Shown here: positions 35,811 through 47,030 of the stretch, piece after piece
Layout of the letters: the number at the start of each line of letters is the position of its first letter
Position numbering within the stretch: the first letter of the stretch is position 1
The notes under the pieces: generated by a model
Seen by the model: only the letters and a program-made list of their open reading frames with translations
What the model was told of the DNA's origin: nothing
The model's database searches: none
Position numbers and translations under genes: made by a program
Assembly: GCF_032854445.1 (NCBI RefSeq)
Contig: NC_088302.1
Coordinates: forward strand, 11,343,338-11,407,337
Origin: Liolophura sinensis
Lineage: Eukaryota > Mollusca > Polyplacophora > Chitonida > Chitonidae
Length of the DNA stretch: 64,000 nt
Reading direction: 5' to 3'

Positions 35811-36290
35811 AGCATAAGTGAGCTACATATTTTGATCATCGACAACTTATGTATTAGCATGGGCACGATTTGAGTACTGATTTCACTCAGCTCTCCCAGA
35901 ACATTCCTTTGGCCTTTCCAACAGTTAAACATTGTGGACTGTTCCTCTTTGCATGATTTCGCATGAGCTGGGAATTATCCTTGCGATTATTGAACCGGAC
36001 ATCCATTTTGTTTGACGGCTGGTATACGAATGTCTGTTTCGACGCATAGATCTCCCTTCATGCAATAACTGAAATAGAACATTTGGAAAGAAAAACGTGT
36101 AATGTGGAAATGTTCAATGACATGAATTAACGTTACGCGGACAAGGTCATTCGGAACTCCAACAGTCTTATGAAGATTTGGTTTTGGAGTAGCAGTGTCT
36201 TCAGTAAGAGATCTCCAGTGATTTAAAGCGCCTTTTCCAACTCCCAGATGAAAGCTTCTGCCTTTTGAATAAGGTATTCTTGCTCAAATA

Positions 36291-36875
36291 GTCCCCAGAA
36301 TCATGAATCTGTCTCAGACTTATGTCAAACTTAATGTTACCTTTAAAATAGATTACTGCTCTAAAATTATGTCGGGACCGGTAGATCCAGGATCAATCCT
36401 TGGTCGAGTCACACCTAAGACTTTAAAAGAGGAAGTTGTAACTTCCTCGCTTGGCGTTCAGCATGAAGGGGATAGTGCAACGACTGGTTGACCCGTATCA
36501 GTATAATGGCTCGGGCGGGGCGGCTTACTTGCCTTCGGTAAGTCGTCTCAGTGATGCAGCACTAAATAAAAGAGCGGTGGAAATCCGTCCTGCAACAAGG
36601 AGGCACATTACACGTGCATGCACCCTAATGATTCCTTCGTCGTCATATGACTGAAAAATTGTTGAGTACGACGTTAAACCCCAAGCACTCACTCACTCAC
36701 TCTAAAATTATGACTTGAGGAATTTCTACTTTAATACTTGGAGTTCTCAGCCCTTCAAGACAAAATTGAAAAGTAGTGTTTAAATTTAAGTCTAAGGTCA
36801 GGAATAATACTACTACAGGTTAAGACTAATCCTATCTTACATATAAGTCTGAGACAGCTTCGTGATCCTGGGGCA
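36291..36875. mobile_element. Family P palindromic element split by a SINE
   Basis: The left end CCCCAGAATCATGAATCTGT then CTCAGACTTATGT is the inverse of the right end ACATATAAGTCTGAGACAGC then TTCGTGATCCTGGGG (about 33 bp). Removing the SINE at 36372-36699 and one copy of its target duplication leaves an element of about 245 bp. Confidence 0.82.
36372..36699 (+). mobile_element. SINE, family C, with perfect 13-bp target duplication
   Basis: CTCTAAAATTATG flanks it at 36359-36371 and 36700-36712. The body includes GGAAGTTGTAACTTCCTCGC. The tail has ACTGAAAAATTGTTGAGTAC and ACGTTAAACCCCAAGCACTC ending in an ACTC repeat. A B-box-like TTGGTCGAGTCAC lies near the head (36400-36412). A reverse tail of the same family is at 48695-48772. 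Confidence 0.88.
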
Positions 36876-37160
36876 TGGACCCACAGCGTCATCAGCATGA
36901 GATTGGCAGTATTTTAGGCACCCTCTATATACAGGTACCAGTACATGTAGTAACAATTCGAAGACTCGCTAACCCTCTGTTGGGTTCGGTGTCCAGTAGT
37001 CGACTTCACAGAACCATTTCTGACTATAGTCAAAATTTTAAACTTAATCGCAACGCTTAGTCTATAGTATACTTGCAATTGAAATTTCCATACATTTATT
37101 TTAAGGTAACATTTGCCCAAAAATATGCTTTCAAAGTGTATTTCAAATTTGCGGTCAAGT

Positions 37161-37365
37161 CGGGATCACGAAGCGATCATAGACTGAGGCCAAAATTCCA
37201 ATCATTGAACCTGGCATGTTCCTTTCTGTTATTTTAGCTGAAATTTGTTTTACAATAACTTACTCACAAGTGAAATTGTCAAGCAATAATTTGACATTGT
37301 TACGTGAGAACAATTTTACAGTGATTCGATATTTTGACTTCACTTTAAGATCGCTTCGTGATCTT
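37161..37365. mobile_element. Family P palindromic element (copy with best ends)
   Basis: The left end CGGGATCACGAAGCGATCAT and right end TAAGATCGCTTCGTGATCTT are inverse. The inside shares TTAGCTGAAATTTGTT and CAATAACTTAC with the copy at 29661. The flank GGGGCATGGACTCGCATCGC resembles the flank at 36872, so the true element may be larger. Confidence 0.85.
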
Positions 37366-38597
37366 GGGGCATGGACTCGCATCGCCTTCAGTAAGAGGTT
37401 GTTGCTGGTGTTTTCCCCAACAGTTTACACTGGCCGTTTTTGTGGCTTTTTGAATATCGTTTGCCTAATGAACCAATGTCTGTGTTTATCTAGTAAAACA
37501 CGTAAGAATAGTTTCATGACCCACACAGCCATGGAAGCGTTAGATCTAGTGTTAAACCTCCTGTAATCTCCTGTTAAAGCTCCTGTCATCACAAAAGATG
37601 TCTTCCCGTGGAATATATTGTCATGTTTACATGCATGCATGATATAAGCCTGTTTGGCTTTTATAAAACTTTGAATAGAGACGTGTTTTTATTTAAGCTC
37701 AAATCCATGTTTCGCCGTGTCCAGCTGGACGTCCTAACCATGAAATTCATGAGCTGTCAATCACAGCAATTAGTGTAAGACATTGCATAATAGAACAACA
37801 TTTTTGGGTACAGCTGGCTTCTAGCTACTGCCATTACTGTGTATTTTACATTATTTTAGTTATAAATTATTTCTTACTTATATAGAAATTATCCAAACTT
37901 CAATGGAATGCTTCCTAAATAGAACAACTTACTATTACTGGGAGTCGATCTATTAACGTTTGAATACCATTAAGTATACCGGCATACCATATAATGTAAC
38001 TCAACTAACGTTAAAAACTTAATAATCATACGTTCTATTAGATCATGGGATCATTATACTGACACCGGGTCGGCCCTGCTTCCTTGCTCTAACCCCTTAG
38101 TGCTGAGTGCCAAGCGAGGCAACATTAACTACCATTTTTAAAGTCTTTGGTATGAACCGACTAGGGTGTGATCCCGGGTCTCCCTTCGCAAGAACTTTTG
38201 AGCAAAGCGGATAAATAGTCAGTTTTACCACAAGCTAGAAATATAGACCATAGGTTTGTAGTTGTAAAGCCATTAAACGAAAATGACTGGTTATAGGGAT
38301 CGACGATATGTTTTCCTTAACCAAACGAATACTAAGTGCATGTGTATCGGACTTATATAAGATAATTGATTGCAGCAATTTGATTACATAACATTTGTTT
38401 TGCATGTATAGGGTTACCTGATGTAAGGTCATTAAAGGCCAAGGTACTTTAGATTGTTTATCTGCTTCGAGTGCGAGATTATCTGAATGTATGTGGGTCT
38501 ATATACATGCACGCCTGGTAGACATATTCACCATATGGTCCAACAATGTTGAAACCTCTCTGTATTCAACTCTGTCGTCAACATGTAAGATGATATT
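37366..38597. other. No recognised feature
   Basis: Intergenic. I see no coding exon, RNA gene or clear repeat apart from the GGGGCATGGAC flank at its start. Confidence 0.5.
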
Positions 38598-38852
38598 GAG
38601 GCCTCTGTGGCTCAGTTGGTTAGCGCGCTAGCTCAGCGTAATGACCCAGAAGCCTCTCACCAATGCGGTCGCTGTGAGTTCAAGTCCAGCTCATGCTGGT
38701 ATCCTCTGCCAGCAACCTGGGGATGGTCGTGGGTTTCCCCCGGGCTGTGCCCGATTTCCTCTCACCATAATGCTGGCCCCCTTCGTATAAGTAAAATTTT
38801 CTTGAGTACGGCGTAAAACACCAATCAAATAAATAAATAAATAAATAAACAT
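38598..38852 (+). mobile_element. Full-length SINE, family A, with 11-bp target duplication
   Basis: A box TGGCTCAGTTGG at 38608-38619, B box GAGTTCAAGTCC at 38676-38687, body and TAAA tail intact. TAAGATGATAT occurs on both sides (38586-38596 and 38852-38862), so this is a young copy. It is close to the copy at 15019. Confidence 0.93.
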
Positions 38853-39119
38853 AAGATGATATCATCTATCCCCAAAAGAATGCAAACCCATTATGTACTA
38901 GTAGTACATAGTATATGTATCATTAGAGTCGAACACACTGAAATCTGCGATAATATGGACATATGCCAAATAGTGATTTACTTGTTTACCATTTACTGAG
39001 ATGTGAGACATATTTGAAAATGTGGCAAATGATAAACTTAAAAATATTGACCTGAACCCTGGGAAATGGTTGGCCTCAAATGCCATTTTCTGTTGACGCG
39101 CTCAACAGATGAATCCAAA

Positions 39120-39190
39120 TGTAGGTATTATATCCTGGAGAGGAAGCCAGCATGAGCTGGACTTAAACTCATAGCGACCGCATTGGCCAA
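39120..39190 (-). repeat. SINE head fragment, family A (reverse)
   Basis: GGAAGCCAGCATGAGCTGGA, then CTTAAACTCATAGCGACCGC, is the reverse of the B-box region. Confidence 0.6.
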
Positions 39191-39284
39191 ATCTAGGTGT
39201 AGGTATTTATACAAAACATTGTCAGTGATTTTTCACACAATTGTATCAAAATTATAACGGGCGTGCAGATGTAAATATAGTTCA

Positions 39285-39615
39285 TTGGATTTATTTATTC
39301 GATAGTTGTTTTACACAATATTGAAATATTTACAGGTGAAGCAAACCAAAGTGCACGGTATAAATCGCGGACTTGCGGCAAGTCACTGACTACGTTTCCT
39401 ACGTCTGACGTTGAGACTTGCCCGCCATACTGATGGAAGACAAGTGCTCTTCGGTGAACGTTGGCTCTGATAGATAGTGGTGCTGTTGACCACTTATTGG
39501 TTACCAAGACCTCAAAGACAACGAAATTGGAAGAAATCACCAAATCCCTGCCCAAAACAGGCATTAAAACCGCACCTCAATCGTGTGTCAGTGGTTAGTT
39601 GTCGCGCACTTTATC
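39285..39615 (-). mobile_element. SINE-like element, family B (copy 1, reverse)
   Basis: GCGGCAAGTCACTGACTACG, GAAGACAAGTGCTCTTCGGT and CACCTCAATCGTGTGTCAGT align in order with 43255-43575. On the reverse strand the far end resembles a tRNA T-arm. Confidence 0.72.
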
Positions 39616-40176
39616 TGATTGGCATGGTATTAAATATCGATAGCTTACCATGTCAGATCTGATAAGATTGTGTTAGATAACCTTTGTGAATGTAGAACAA
39701 ACGATACATAAAGTTACCGTGTCAAGGTTAGGGAAAGTATTCACACATTTCTCTTTTAAACCAACCTGCATGTGTTACTGCTGACCAATCACGTATGCAG
39801 ATGTCAATGTCTGAGTTGAACAGTCTGTTCTCCATGCAACCGTGTTTGTGGTCGCCCACTTTGTATTTCATTGTTTCTCTTCCTTCAGATTCTGACCAGC
39901 TTTCCTCTTCTAATATCTGGTTTCTCTTTACACGTATTACCCAACTAAGCTATACAACCAATGTCTTAGTATACTAGAATTATGTAGAGTATTGTCAAAC
40001 TTTACAAAGACATGGAAAGTTAAATAATGAGATTTTGTCACATGTTGATCTACTTCTATATTTACACATAAATGATGAGGGTGGAGTGCGCTGTGCGCTG
40101 TCCGCCGCATTGGTGTCGTTTAGGTTTACATGTACATATACTTTAGTTTTTTATATACCTGTGCTATCTGAATGTC

Positions 40177-40328
40177 ACAATCCTCAGATTCCAAGCATTG
40201 CGCCTCTCGGTCCTCATATCCCAAGCATTGCACGTCACGGTCCTCAGGTCCCAAGCATTGTGCATCACTGTCCTCAGATCTCAAGCATTGCGCGTCACGG
40301 TCCTCAGATCCTAAGCATTGCGCTGTGA
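40177..40328. repeat. Tandem array, 30 bp unit (about 5 copies)
   Basis: TCCTCAGATCCCAAGCATTG plus CGCGTCACGG repeated. Because 30 is a multiple of three, two forward frames stay open across it, but there is no sign of a gene. Confidence 0.92.
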
Positions 40329-41547
40329 GTTTTGTTTATCCCCACCATGATACTCACTTATAAATGACCAATGTTAATGCCGTGCTTTTGGACAATTACG
40401 GCAATGTGATACCCGTCTACAGAATATACCTTAAGCGGGCGAAACTGTCCCTTCGGTGCTATGTAGACCCAACTTAAGGAAAATGCGCCTGACACAACAG
40501 TTATTGCACAATGTTTAACGAAGATGATCGGATCAGGAGATGTTGGTTATGATAATATTTACATTAATGCTGACGTTTGTCACTCCTTTGAATGTCTGAT
40601 AAAGACCAAAGATTTGGGAAAGGCTACAGTGCTTTGCTTGCAATGGGCGGAATCCCCGATTTTGTCAGAATTGCCATTGCTCTATATTTACACACTGCTC
40701 GCTCGGTTGAAAATTTCTTACTTCATACATAATTTCTTAGTTCTTTGGTCTGCATGTATTTAGCGTTGTTTTGAACAGTGGCCTGACGACTATTGACTTG
40801 GAATGTCTTCTGTATGGACTGTTAACAACTGGTATACAAATATGTGCTGCGACGTCAAAATTTCTCCACATAGGATATGACCTTCACTCTTCATAAGCAA
40901 TATTTATCCTGATATAGAAAGCACTCTTATTTGCTTTCAGGGTCACCTTAACCTTTGTATCAATTTTATCTCCATTGTATATCAACAAAAAAAAATCTTT
41001 TGAAATGTTCCATATCCTATTAAATAGATAGGTCGCCTAGGTGGCAACAGTTGTGGGGATAGGTGCATACCTATTTATTTTGTATTATTACTTTAATTGT
41101 ATGCACATATACGCTGACATGCGTATACCTATATTTCACTTGGATCTACACACAGGGAGTCAAACACGAACGCCTGCAGCAGATCACGTACTTACAGCTC
41201 CAGATGTAAATTATGTGCAGTGGTCAGAATCATACAATGACATGTTCAGACTTAAATGTACAGAGATCTGAATCGCCCAATCAAATTTCCAATTTGCCGA
41301 TTGAGTTTTGACAGACTGTTCACTGAACGATTTGGTTAGCCGCGCGTCACGCGTGCTGTACTCGTCATACGCACTTCCACGTCAATGAAAACGACTTCAC
41401 TGATATATGCGCAAAATACCTAGAATCATCATTCGATATCAAACGGGCGACTTATTAGCAGTAACGTCGATAACAAAGTTACTTGTTAATTTGTAACGTA
41501 TAGATTTAATATTCAATCTTGTTTGGCATTCGTCAAGTGTATATATC
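40329..41547. other. No recognised gene
   Basis: Intergenic. GACTGTTAACAACTGGTATA near 40818 loosely recalls GACGGCTGGTATACGAATGT near 36015, possibly an old repeat. Otherwise nothing is seen. Confidence 0.4.
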
Positions 41548-42085
41548 GGGTGGGCATAAAAAAATGGTCCGTACTTTGACACTCAGTATCTCTGAATCCT
41601 TCCAACGTCAGCTTTTAAAAATTTACACACTCAAAAGCCATTATGTCCTCAGTATACAGACTAAATTTCAATTTCATGCTTTAATATTTCTGTACATGGG
41701 ACCAATTTCAAAATAGAGTCAAAAACGCATGTTCCGAACATTTCAAAATGTTCTATCTTGTTTTATTTGAAAAGGTGATCAATTCCTTGTCGGCCGCAGA
41801 TAAAACCACTCTGACACTAGAGCCAGACAATTTTTCCAGACGACACTTGATTGACGCGTGTCACACAGGTGCAGCGCGCGCTCTACTCATGACACCTGAC
41901 AGGTGATGCAATGTGGGTCACCGGAACGTGCGTTTTTGAGGCTATGTTTTCAATTTAACCCTGTGTACACGCTGCTCAAGCTATGGCCTTGAAAATTGGT
42001 CAGTATATTAACAAAATCATGCCATACCAAAGGATAATGGAGCAACGCTGCATCAAAGTACGGCCCATTTTTATATGCCCACCCC
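41548..42085. mobile_element. Non-autonomous DNA element with 33-bp inverted ends
   Basis: The left end GGGTGGGCATAAAAAAATGG then TCCGTACTTTGA is the inverse of the right end TCAAAGTACGGCCCATTTTT then ATATGCCCACCC. An inner pair, TCAAAAACGCATGTTCC (41719-41735) and GGAACGTGCGTTTTTGA (41923-41939), is also inverted. It is 538 bp with no transposase. Confidence 0.88.
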
Positions 42086-42149
42086 AAATTTATCGTATTA
42101 CATGTTCACCATATACTGATTTATAAATGAATGCATTATTTTTTCCTCT

Positions 42150-42306
42150 TCGACCGTACCTGAGAAGATCTGCCAGTGACCTGCGGATGCATGGTCGTGG
42201 ATTTCACCCGGGCTCTAGACAATTTCCTCCAACAATAATGCTGGCCGCCGTCATGCCAGTCTAAAATTCCGTGGCACGGCGTAATACACCAATGAAATAA
42301 ACAATA

Positions 42307-42341
<35 letters not shown>

Positions 42342-42372
42342 ATGAAATAAATAAAGAAATAAATGAATGATT
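42150..42372 (+). mobile_element. SINE 3' part, family A, with long TAAA tail
   Basis: GAAGATCTGCCAGTGACCTG, CAATTTCCTCCAACAATAAT, GGCACGGCGTAATACACCAA and about 15 TAAA/TGAA repeats. Confidence 0.82.
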
Positions 42373-42392
42373 TTATCTTTGTTTTGTTGCAG

Positions 42393-42463
42393 TACACGGA
42401 CGATTTACAACATGGCCAACGCCGGAGCTAACATGAAAAAAAATCCAGTTAATAACTTGAAAA
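42393..42463 (+). CDS. Candidate first coding exon of an unknown gene
   Basis: Acceptor TTTTGTTGCAG directly after the SINE tail. ATG at 42412 has a good context (CAACATGGC). The frame encodes MANAGANMKKNPVNNLK plus 1 base before donor GTAAGC. I found no in-frame continuation, so this may be chance. Confidence 0.2.
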
Positions 42464-43254
42464 GTAAGCTTGATAATAAATTTCAACAAAAATGCAAAAT
42501 GTAAATATTTAGATACTTAAAAGGTGCTATATATATCCTATTCACTTATTGTAACATGCATTTTTTTTTTATTAGCTAGTGATGACCATCTTCACCACAC
42601 GTGTACGTTTAAGTATCAATTTATTCAATAAAGTTTTTCTAGCGAACATTATTTTATTCTTCTTCACTATGGCTTTGTTGAAATCAGTAAACAGTCCGTC
42701 TTTGGAATGAGGTCATATCGCATATATATATATATCTGTGTATACACAAAAACTTTTCTCGTTTCATGGCCAGAGTGTTGGCTGGCTCAGTATAATGTCC
42801 TATTCCCTGAACTTTTTCACGAATGAAAAAGCAAATTTCAGTGCAATTTATACATTTTTTTGAACTTGATTTTGACAACAAAATCTATACTGGAAGGTTA
42901 GTTGATTTCAGGGCTTTACTGGACGTGTAGTTTTACCTGTCAGTGCATGTTAATCAATGCCATAAGAATTTGCTTGAATAAACACCTTGCAAGTATGCGA
43001 AAAGGTTGAAGTATTACAGTGCGTTATGCAGCTTACTCGGGCTGGGATGGGGTGACTATATCTCGCTCGAGACGGGATGCCTGTGGAAGGCTGGTGCAGT
43101 CTGTGATAATGCTGGGGTGCGAAAGTAAAATGTCGTGGAGGACAGGATTTGAAATAAACCGCGACACTTGCGACCCCGCGAAGGACACGGAAGGCGGACA
43201 TCTGTACCTTGCGCTCGCGATGTAGATGACCCATTCTGTTTCACACTGAAAAAA

Positions 43255-43575
43255 GACAGTGTAATTGATCATGGCGATCAGATATTTTATGGCGAAAGAA
43301 ATGGGGGTCCCCGGTTTTAAACTGGCGACCTGCAACAAGTCACTGACGAACTTTCCCACATGTGACATAGAGATGTACACTCTGTTACTAGAAGACAAGT
43401 GGTCTTCAGCGAGCGTTAGACTGTGCAAATGGCCATGCCGGCGTCCTCGACAACTTATTGTCATTAACAGTTAGAGATGGGGAATGTACAAATTTCATGT
43501 CCAAGAAGGATTTGAACTCACACCTCGATATTGTGTCATGGCAATTGAAAGGCAAGCACCTTAAACCATTAGAGA
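43255..43575 (-). mobile_element. SINE-like element, family B (copy 2, reverse)
   Basis: GCAACAAGTCACTGACGAAC, GAAGACAAGTGGTCTTCAGC and GATTTGAACTCACACCTCGA match copy 1 at 39285. The last is a reverse tRNA B-box (GTGAGTTCAAATC). Confidence 0.75.
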
Positions 43576-43609
43576 CCTCGGCCACTACTGTCGTACATAC
43601 TTCCGTATA

Positions 43610-43645
43610 TATGATTATGTTTCACGAGTTCGAATCCAGTTTTCG
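43610..43645 (+). repeat. tRNA-like B-box region of another SINE remnant
   Basis: ACGAGTTCGAATCCAG followed by weakly conserved sequence to about 43760. Confidence 0.4.
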
Positions 43646-43973
43646 CTGGATCGATATCTTTCCTTGTGTCAAAAGATTTGTCTGGTTCATGCATGCGGGG
43701 CGGACAGTGATTCCTTCAGTTTGCGCATGGAAGGTTTCCCTCATCGATGTCCGTAAGTTATACGATTGATATCATGGAGTACTATGAAAAACAAGTGGCA
43801 ATCTCTAATAACGTAGTAGGCGCCTCCACTGTTAGGAGTATGGATTTATTTCGTTTTACTTTTGCATTGTTATCTCCTCTTGCTTCGGAACGATTTCGAT
43901 TCACTTCTGCAGATATCACTGCTTTGAGGGAATTTTATACCGCATTCATCTTTCAACAATATTTCAATTATCG

Positions 43974-44195
43974 ATGACGGCGGCCATATTTATGGTGGGA
44001 GGGGTCCGGGAAGAGCCCAGTGGAACCGTGCGACAATCAGCAGGTTGCTGCAGACCTTCCCGCGCACGAACAGAGAGGACATGAGCCAATATGAGCTGTA
44101 CTTGAACTTATAGCAGTCGCATTGCATGATGAGAGGCTCATAAGTCATTGTGCTGCGGGAGCAGTTTAATCACTAAGCCACGGGAGCCCCTGTCG
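43974..44195 (-). mobile_element. SINE, family A (reverse), tail missing
   Basis: ACGGCGGCCATATTTATGGT, GCAGGTTGCTGCAGACCTTC, GAGCTGTACTTGAACTTATA and CTAAGCCACGGGAGCCCC are the reverse body, B box and A box. The Tc1 element begins 18 bp beyond its head. Confidence 0.78.
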
Positions 44196-44212
44196 CGGAA
44201 TTGATGTATATA

Positions 44213-45841
44213 CAGTCTTCGCCAAAAAAGTTGGTGCATGTCGTGCAGGTTTAAATTCCGATAGGATAGCAGAGGCCCCGACGAATGCTTACTGACAGTA
44301 TATTGTGCGCCTTTAGAATGTGACTAGGCACTTTTCACATGCAGATAAGCATATTTCAATGCCTCCCCGCCGTTTCATATGGGCAAATCCAGAGTTAGTA
44401 TAAATACAAGAGAATAAAACTGCTGAGCTTTGGACCTGAAAAGCGCCACTACAAATCAATTTCCCCCCAGTGAGCGGTGGAAATAATGACATGACGTTAT
44501 GCTATACTGGTCAGAAACTTGCACACGAAATGCCTATCTTTACTTCATACAGAGTCTTTAGAACATGCCAGGTGCAATAAGTATCGGGAAATGCTGGGCA
44601 ATAGTAACCCTAGGCCAAGAGGGCCATGGGCCAGTGACAATCGCCAGGAGAACAAGGGTCGGGCGTAACACTGTCACGAGAATTTTGACATTGCATCGTA
44701 GAACCGGTGACGTCATTACAGGAAAAGTCACAGGTTATCCTCGAATCACAACAGCATGTGAAGACCGCCGCCTTTACACTTTGGCCCGGCAAATCCGAAG
44801 AATGTCTTCAGGTTGGTTTGGAGATCGATGGATTCAAATGGCAAACAAGAAACTAGCCTTGTCCCAACGTCACCGTCAACAGCAGTTAGTAAGGGCCCAA
44901 CAGTGGCGACACCTAACCGTGAATCACTGGCGCCTTGTCATATTTGTAGACGAATCCAAATTCCTCCTTCACAAGTGTGATGGAAGAGCTAGACTTTATC
45001 GTCAGTCTGGGGCAAGGTTTCGAGATGATTGTATCCAGGAAAGAATAGCAATGAGAGGGGGTTTCTCGGCAGGATTGGGGAGCTATGCAATCCAACCTTA
45101 TTGTGTTTGCGCCAAAGCGTCACTGGTGTACGCTATCGAGACATTTTTGCGTCAAAACCTGATTCCCTGGGCTAGAACAACTTTCGATGATAACTTTGCC
45201 TTTCAGGATGACAATGCACCGGCTCATCGTGCCAATGTGGGTAGAGATTTCGTCGAAAATGAAACATTAACCATAGGACGCCAACCACCTAAATCTCCAG
45301 ATTTCAATGTCGTACAGAATTTATGGGAAGAATTAGACCGTGGTATTCGATCATTAGAGGCTTAGCCACAAACCTAAATCAACTGAAAGACGCATTGTTG
45401 GAAGTATGGGACAATATTCCACGTGAAAGACTTGCTAGCTTGGTGACAAGCACGCCTCGACGTTTGGAAGCCATTATTCAAGCAAAAGGCGGGCACATGA
45501 AGTACTAACGTTCATCATTACAGCTGCGTTTGACATCATTCTCAATGATCATATCGAATGCTGAAAGATAGTTTTACATTCCGTAATATTTCCATTTGTC
45601 CGCGTGCTTCTCCGTACACATTTTCTAAGCGCATGTAATAGGCTTACTCAAAATGGCGGTTTTATTAAGGCAAATAAGGGATCGTGGGTGAAACTATTGT
45701 CTTTTCTGAAGTGCAATAAGACAGAATAGAGAAATATAGGCAACGGATATTATTCTTGTCAAAATTATTCCATGTGAGGCTCTCAATCTTCTGCAAGTAA
45801 GTATAATTTTATATGTGTACTAACCAATTTTGTGAAGACTG
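44213..45841 (+). mobile_element. Tc1/mariner-superfamily element, full length but inactive
   Basis: It is bounded by CAGTCTTCGCCAAAAAAGTT (left) and, on the reverse strand, CAGTCTTCACAAAATTGGTT (right). TA stands on each side (44211-44212, 45842-45843), the Tc1 target duplication. Length is 1,629 bp. It holds one broken transposase gene and no other gene. Confidence 0.9.
44565..45508 (+). pseudogene. Tc1-like transposase, broken
   Basis: Frame 1 runs 44565-45365 and a second frame completes the C-terminus to the stop at 45508 (RGLATNLNQLKDALLEVWDN, NIPRERLASLV). The N-terminal helix-turn-helix is visible (TIARRTRVGRNTVTRILTLH). The catalytic core has the first Asp in VIFVDESKF and the second in FQDDNAPAH. 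In this family the third acid is a Glu 34 residues later, in the (I/V)EN-LW motif; here that site reads VVQNLW, so it is Gln. About 25-30 residues that the family has between the DNA-binding and catalytic parts also seem missing (after RQIRRMSS). A frameshift near 45345-45360 separates the frames. It is therefore dead by three independent lesions. Confidence 0.9.
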
Positions 45842-45843
45842 TA

Positions 45844-46227
45844 TCATCACGCTAACTTCATAGCCATGCATGGCAGCTATCAACTCATGGTCTCCATTAA
45901 TCCGGTCATCTTCAGATCAGTATATAACTATACGAAAACAAACATTCTGTTGAACATCCATCACACCCAATGAGCGATTTAACCCGGCCACCTCGGTTTT
46001 CTTCCGTTGAGTATGCACGAAGTTAAACAACTATCAGTCCATCTTCTAAAGATAAATTCTACGCTATATATTGTGATGAAAACTCGATGGACGGACAGAC
46101 GAACCAAACGCTACATTGCATGTGTGCTAATAATGTTCATTTATTTATTTATCTATTTCATTGGCTCTCGCCACGATATGGCTGAAATATTGCCGATGTG
46201 GCGTTAAACCATAATCATTCATTCATT
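45844..46227. other. Intergenic, with a short SINE-tail-like piece
   Basis: At 46165-46227, CACGATATGGCTGAAATATT, GTGGCGTTAAACCATAATCA and an ATTC repeat resemble a third SINE tail type. The rest is unrecognised. Confidence 0.4.
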
Positions 46228-46490
46228 CATTATTTCATCGGTGTATTACGCTGTGCTCAAGAATATTTCACTTGTACAACGGTGGCCAGCATTATGATGG
46301 GATGAAATCGGGCAGAGCCCGGAAGAAACTCACAACAGTCCGCAGGTTACTGACAGACCTTCCACGTACGATCGGAGAGGTTTAACCAGCATAAGCTGTG
46401 CTTGATCTCACACCGACCTCAAATCAATGGTGAGAGGCTCCTGAGTCATTGCGCAGTGCTGAGTCGCTAACAACCTCCGTGTAACTCTAT
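46228..46490 (-). mobile_element. Near full-length SINE, family A (reverse)
   Basis: GTGTATTACGCTGTGCTCAA, CCAGCATTATGATGGGA, GTTACTGACAGACCTTCCAC, GAGAGGCTCCTGAGTCATTG and GCTAACAACCTCCGTG run tail to head on the reverse strand. Confidence 0.85.
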
Positions 46491-46982
46491 GCCTATGCTA
46501 TGTCCGTATACGCCACCAAATTCTCCTGACCTATGATGTATTATCTGCAGCATAGTAAACGCGATATTTGTAGGCCTGTGACGTGATGCGTGATGTTAAT
46601 AGAACTTATATATACACATGACGCTATAAGTGTCAGTAGCACACAACGTCAAGTGCCTAGGCCTAATCATTCAAGCATCTATAAACGGTTAATCGAAGAG
46701 AGGTGCGCTAGTTCATCTCGGTCTGTGTATGTGGGTAGAGTTTCACATTCATTACATGTCGACCTGTGAACTACATACATATATAGGCTATGCCAGGAGG
46801 TTTCCTTCGCATGACGATCTCCTTTGGGAACATTGACTGATATGTCCCAGTGATAGGTCTCGTTGACACACATTAAAGTTCAAGGGGGCCTTGACATGCA
46901 TCAAATCATGCAACGCATGTGTCTTATACATATTAGTGCGCGCGGTTCGAAATTCTGACCATATTCACGCGGTGGTATGACG

Positions 46983-47030
46983 TATGGGATGATATGATCG
47001 TCGCCGTCAGGACGAACATTTCATCCCATA
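46983..47030. other. 20-bp inverted repeat with 8-bp loop
   Basis: TATGGGATGATATGATCGTC (46983-47002) and GACGAACATTTCATCCCATA (47011-47030) pair at 18 of 20 positions. Confidence 0.8.

Noticed and set aside
40035-40363. Repeat protein with IPSIA-type 10-residue units
   Set aside because: The frame is open only because the DNA repeat is 30 bp; other frames are equally open and there is no gene context.
43033-43464. 143-residue reverse open frame
   Set aside because: It overlaps SINE family B and unrelated flank; no motif or splice support.
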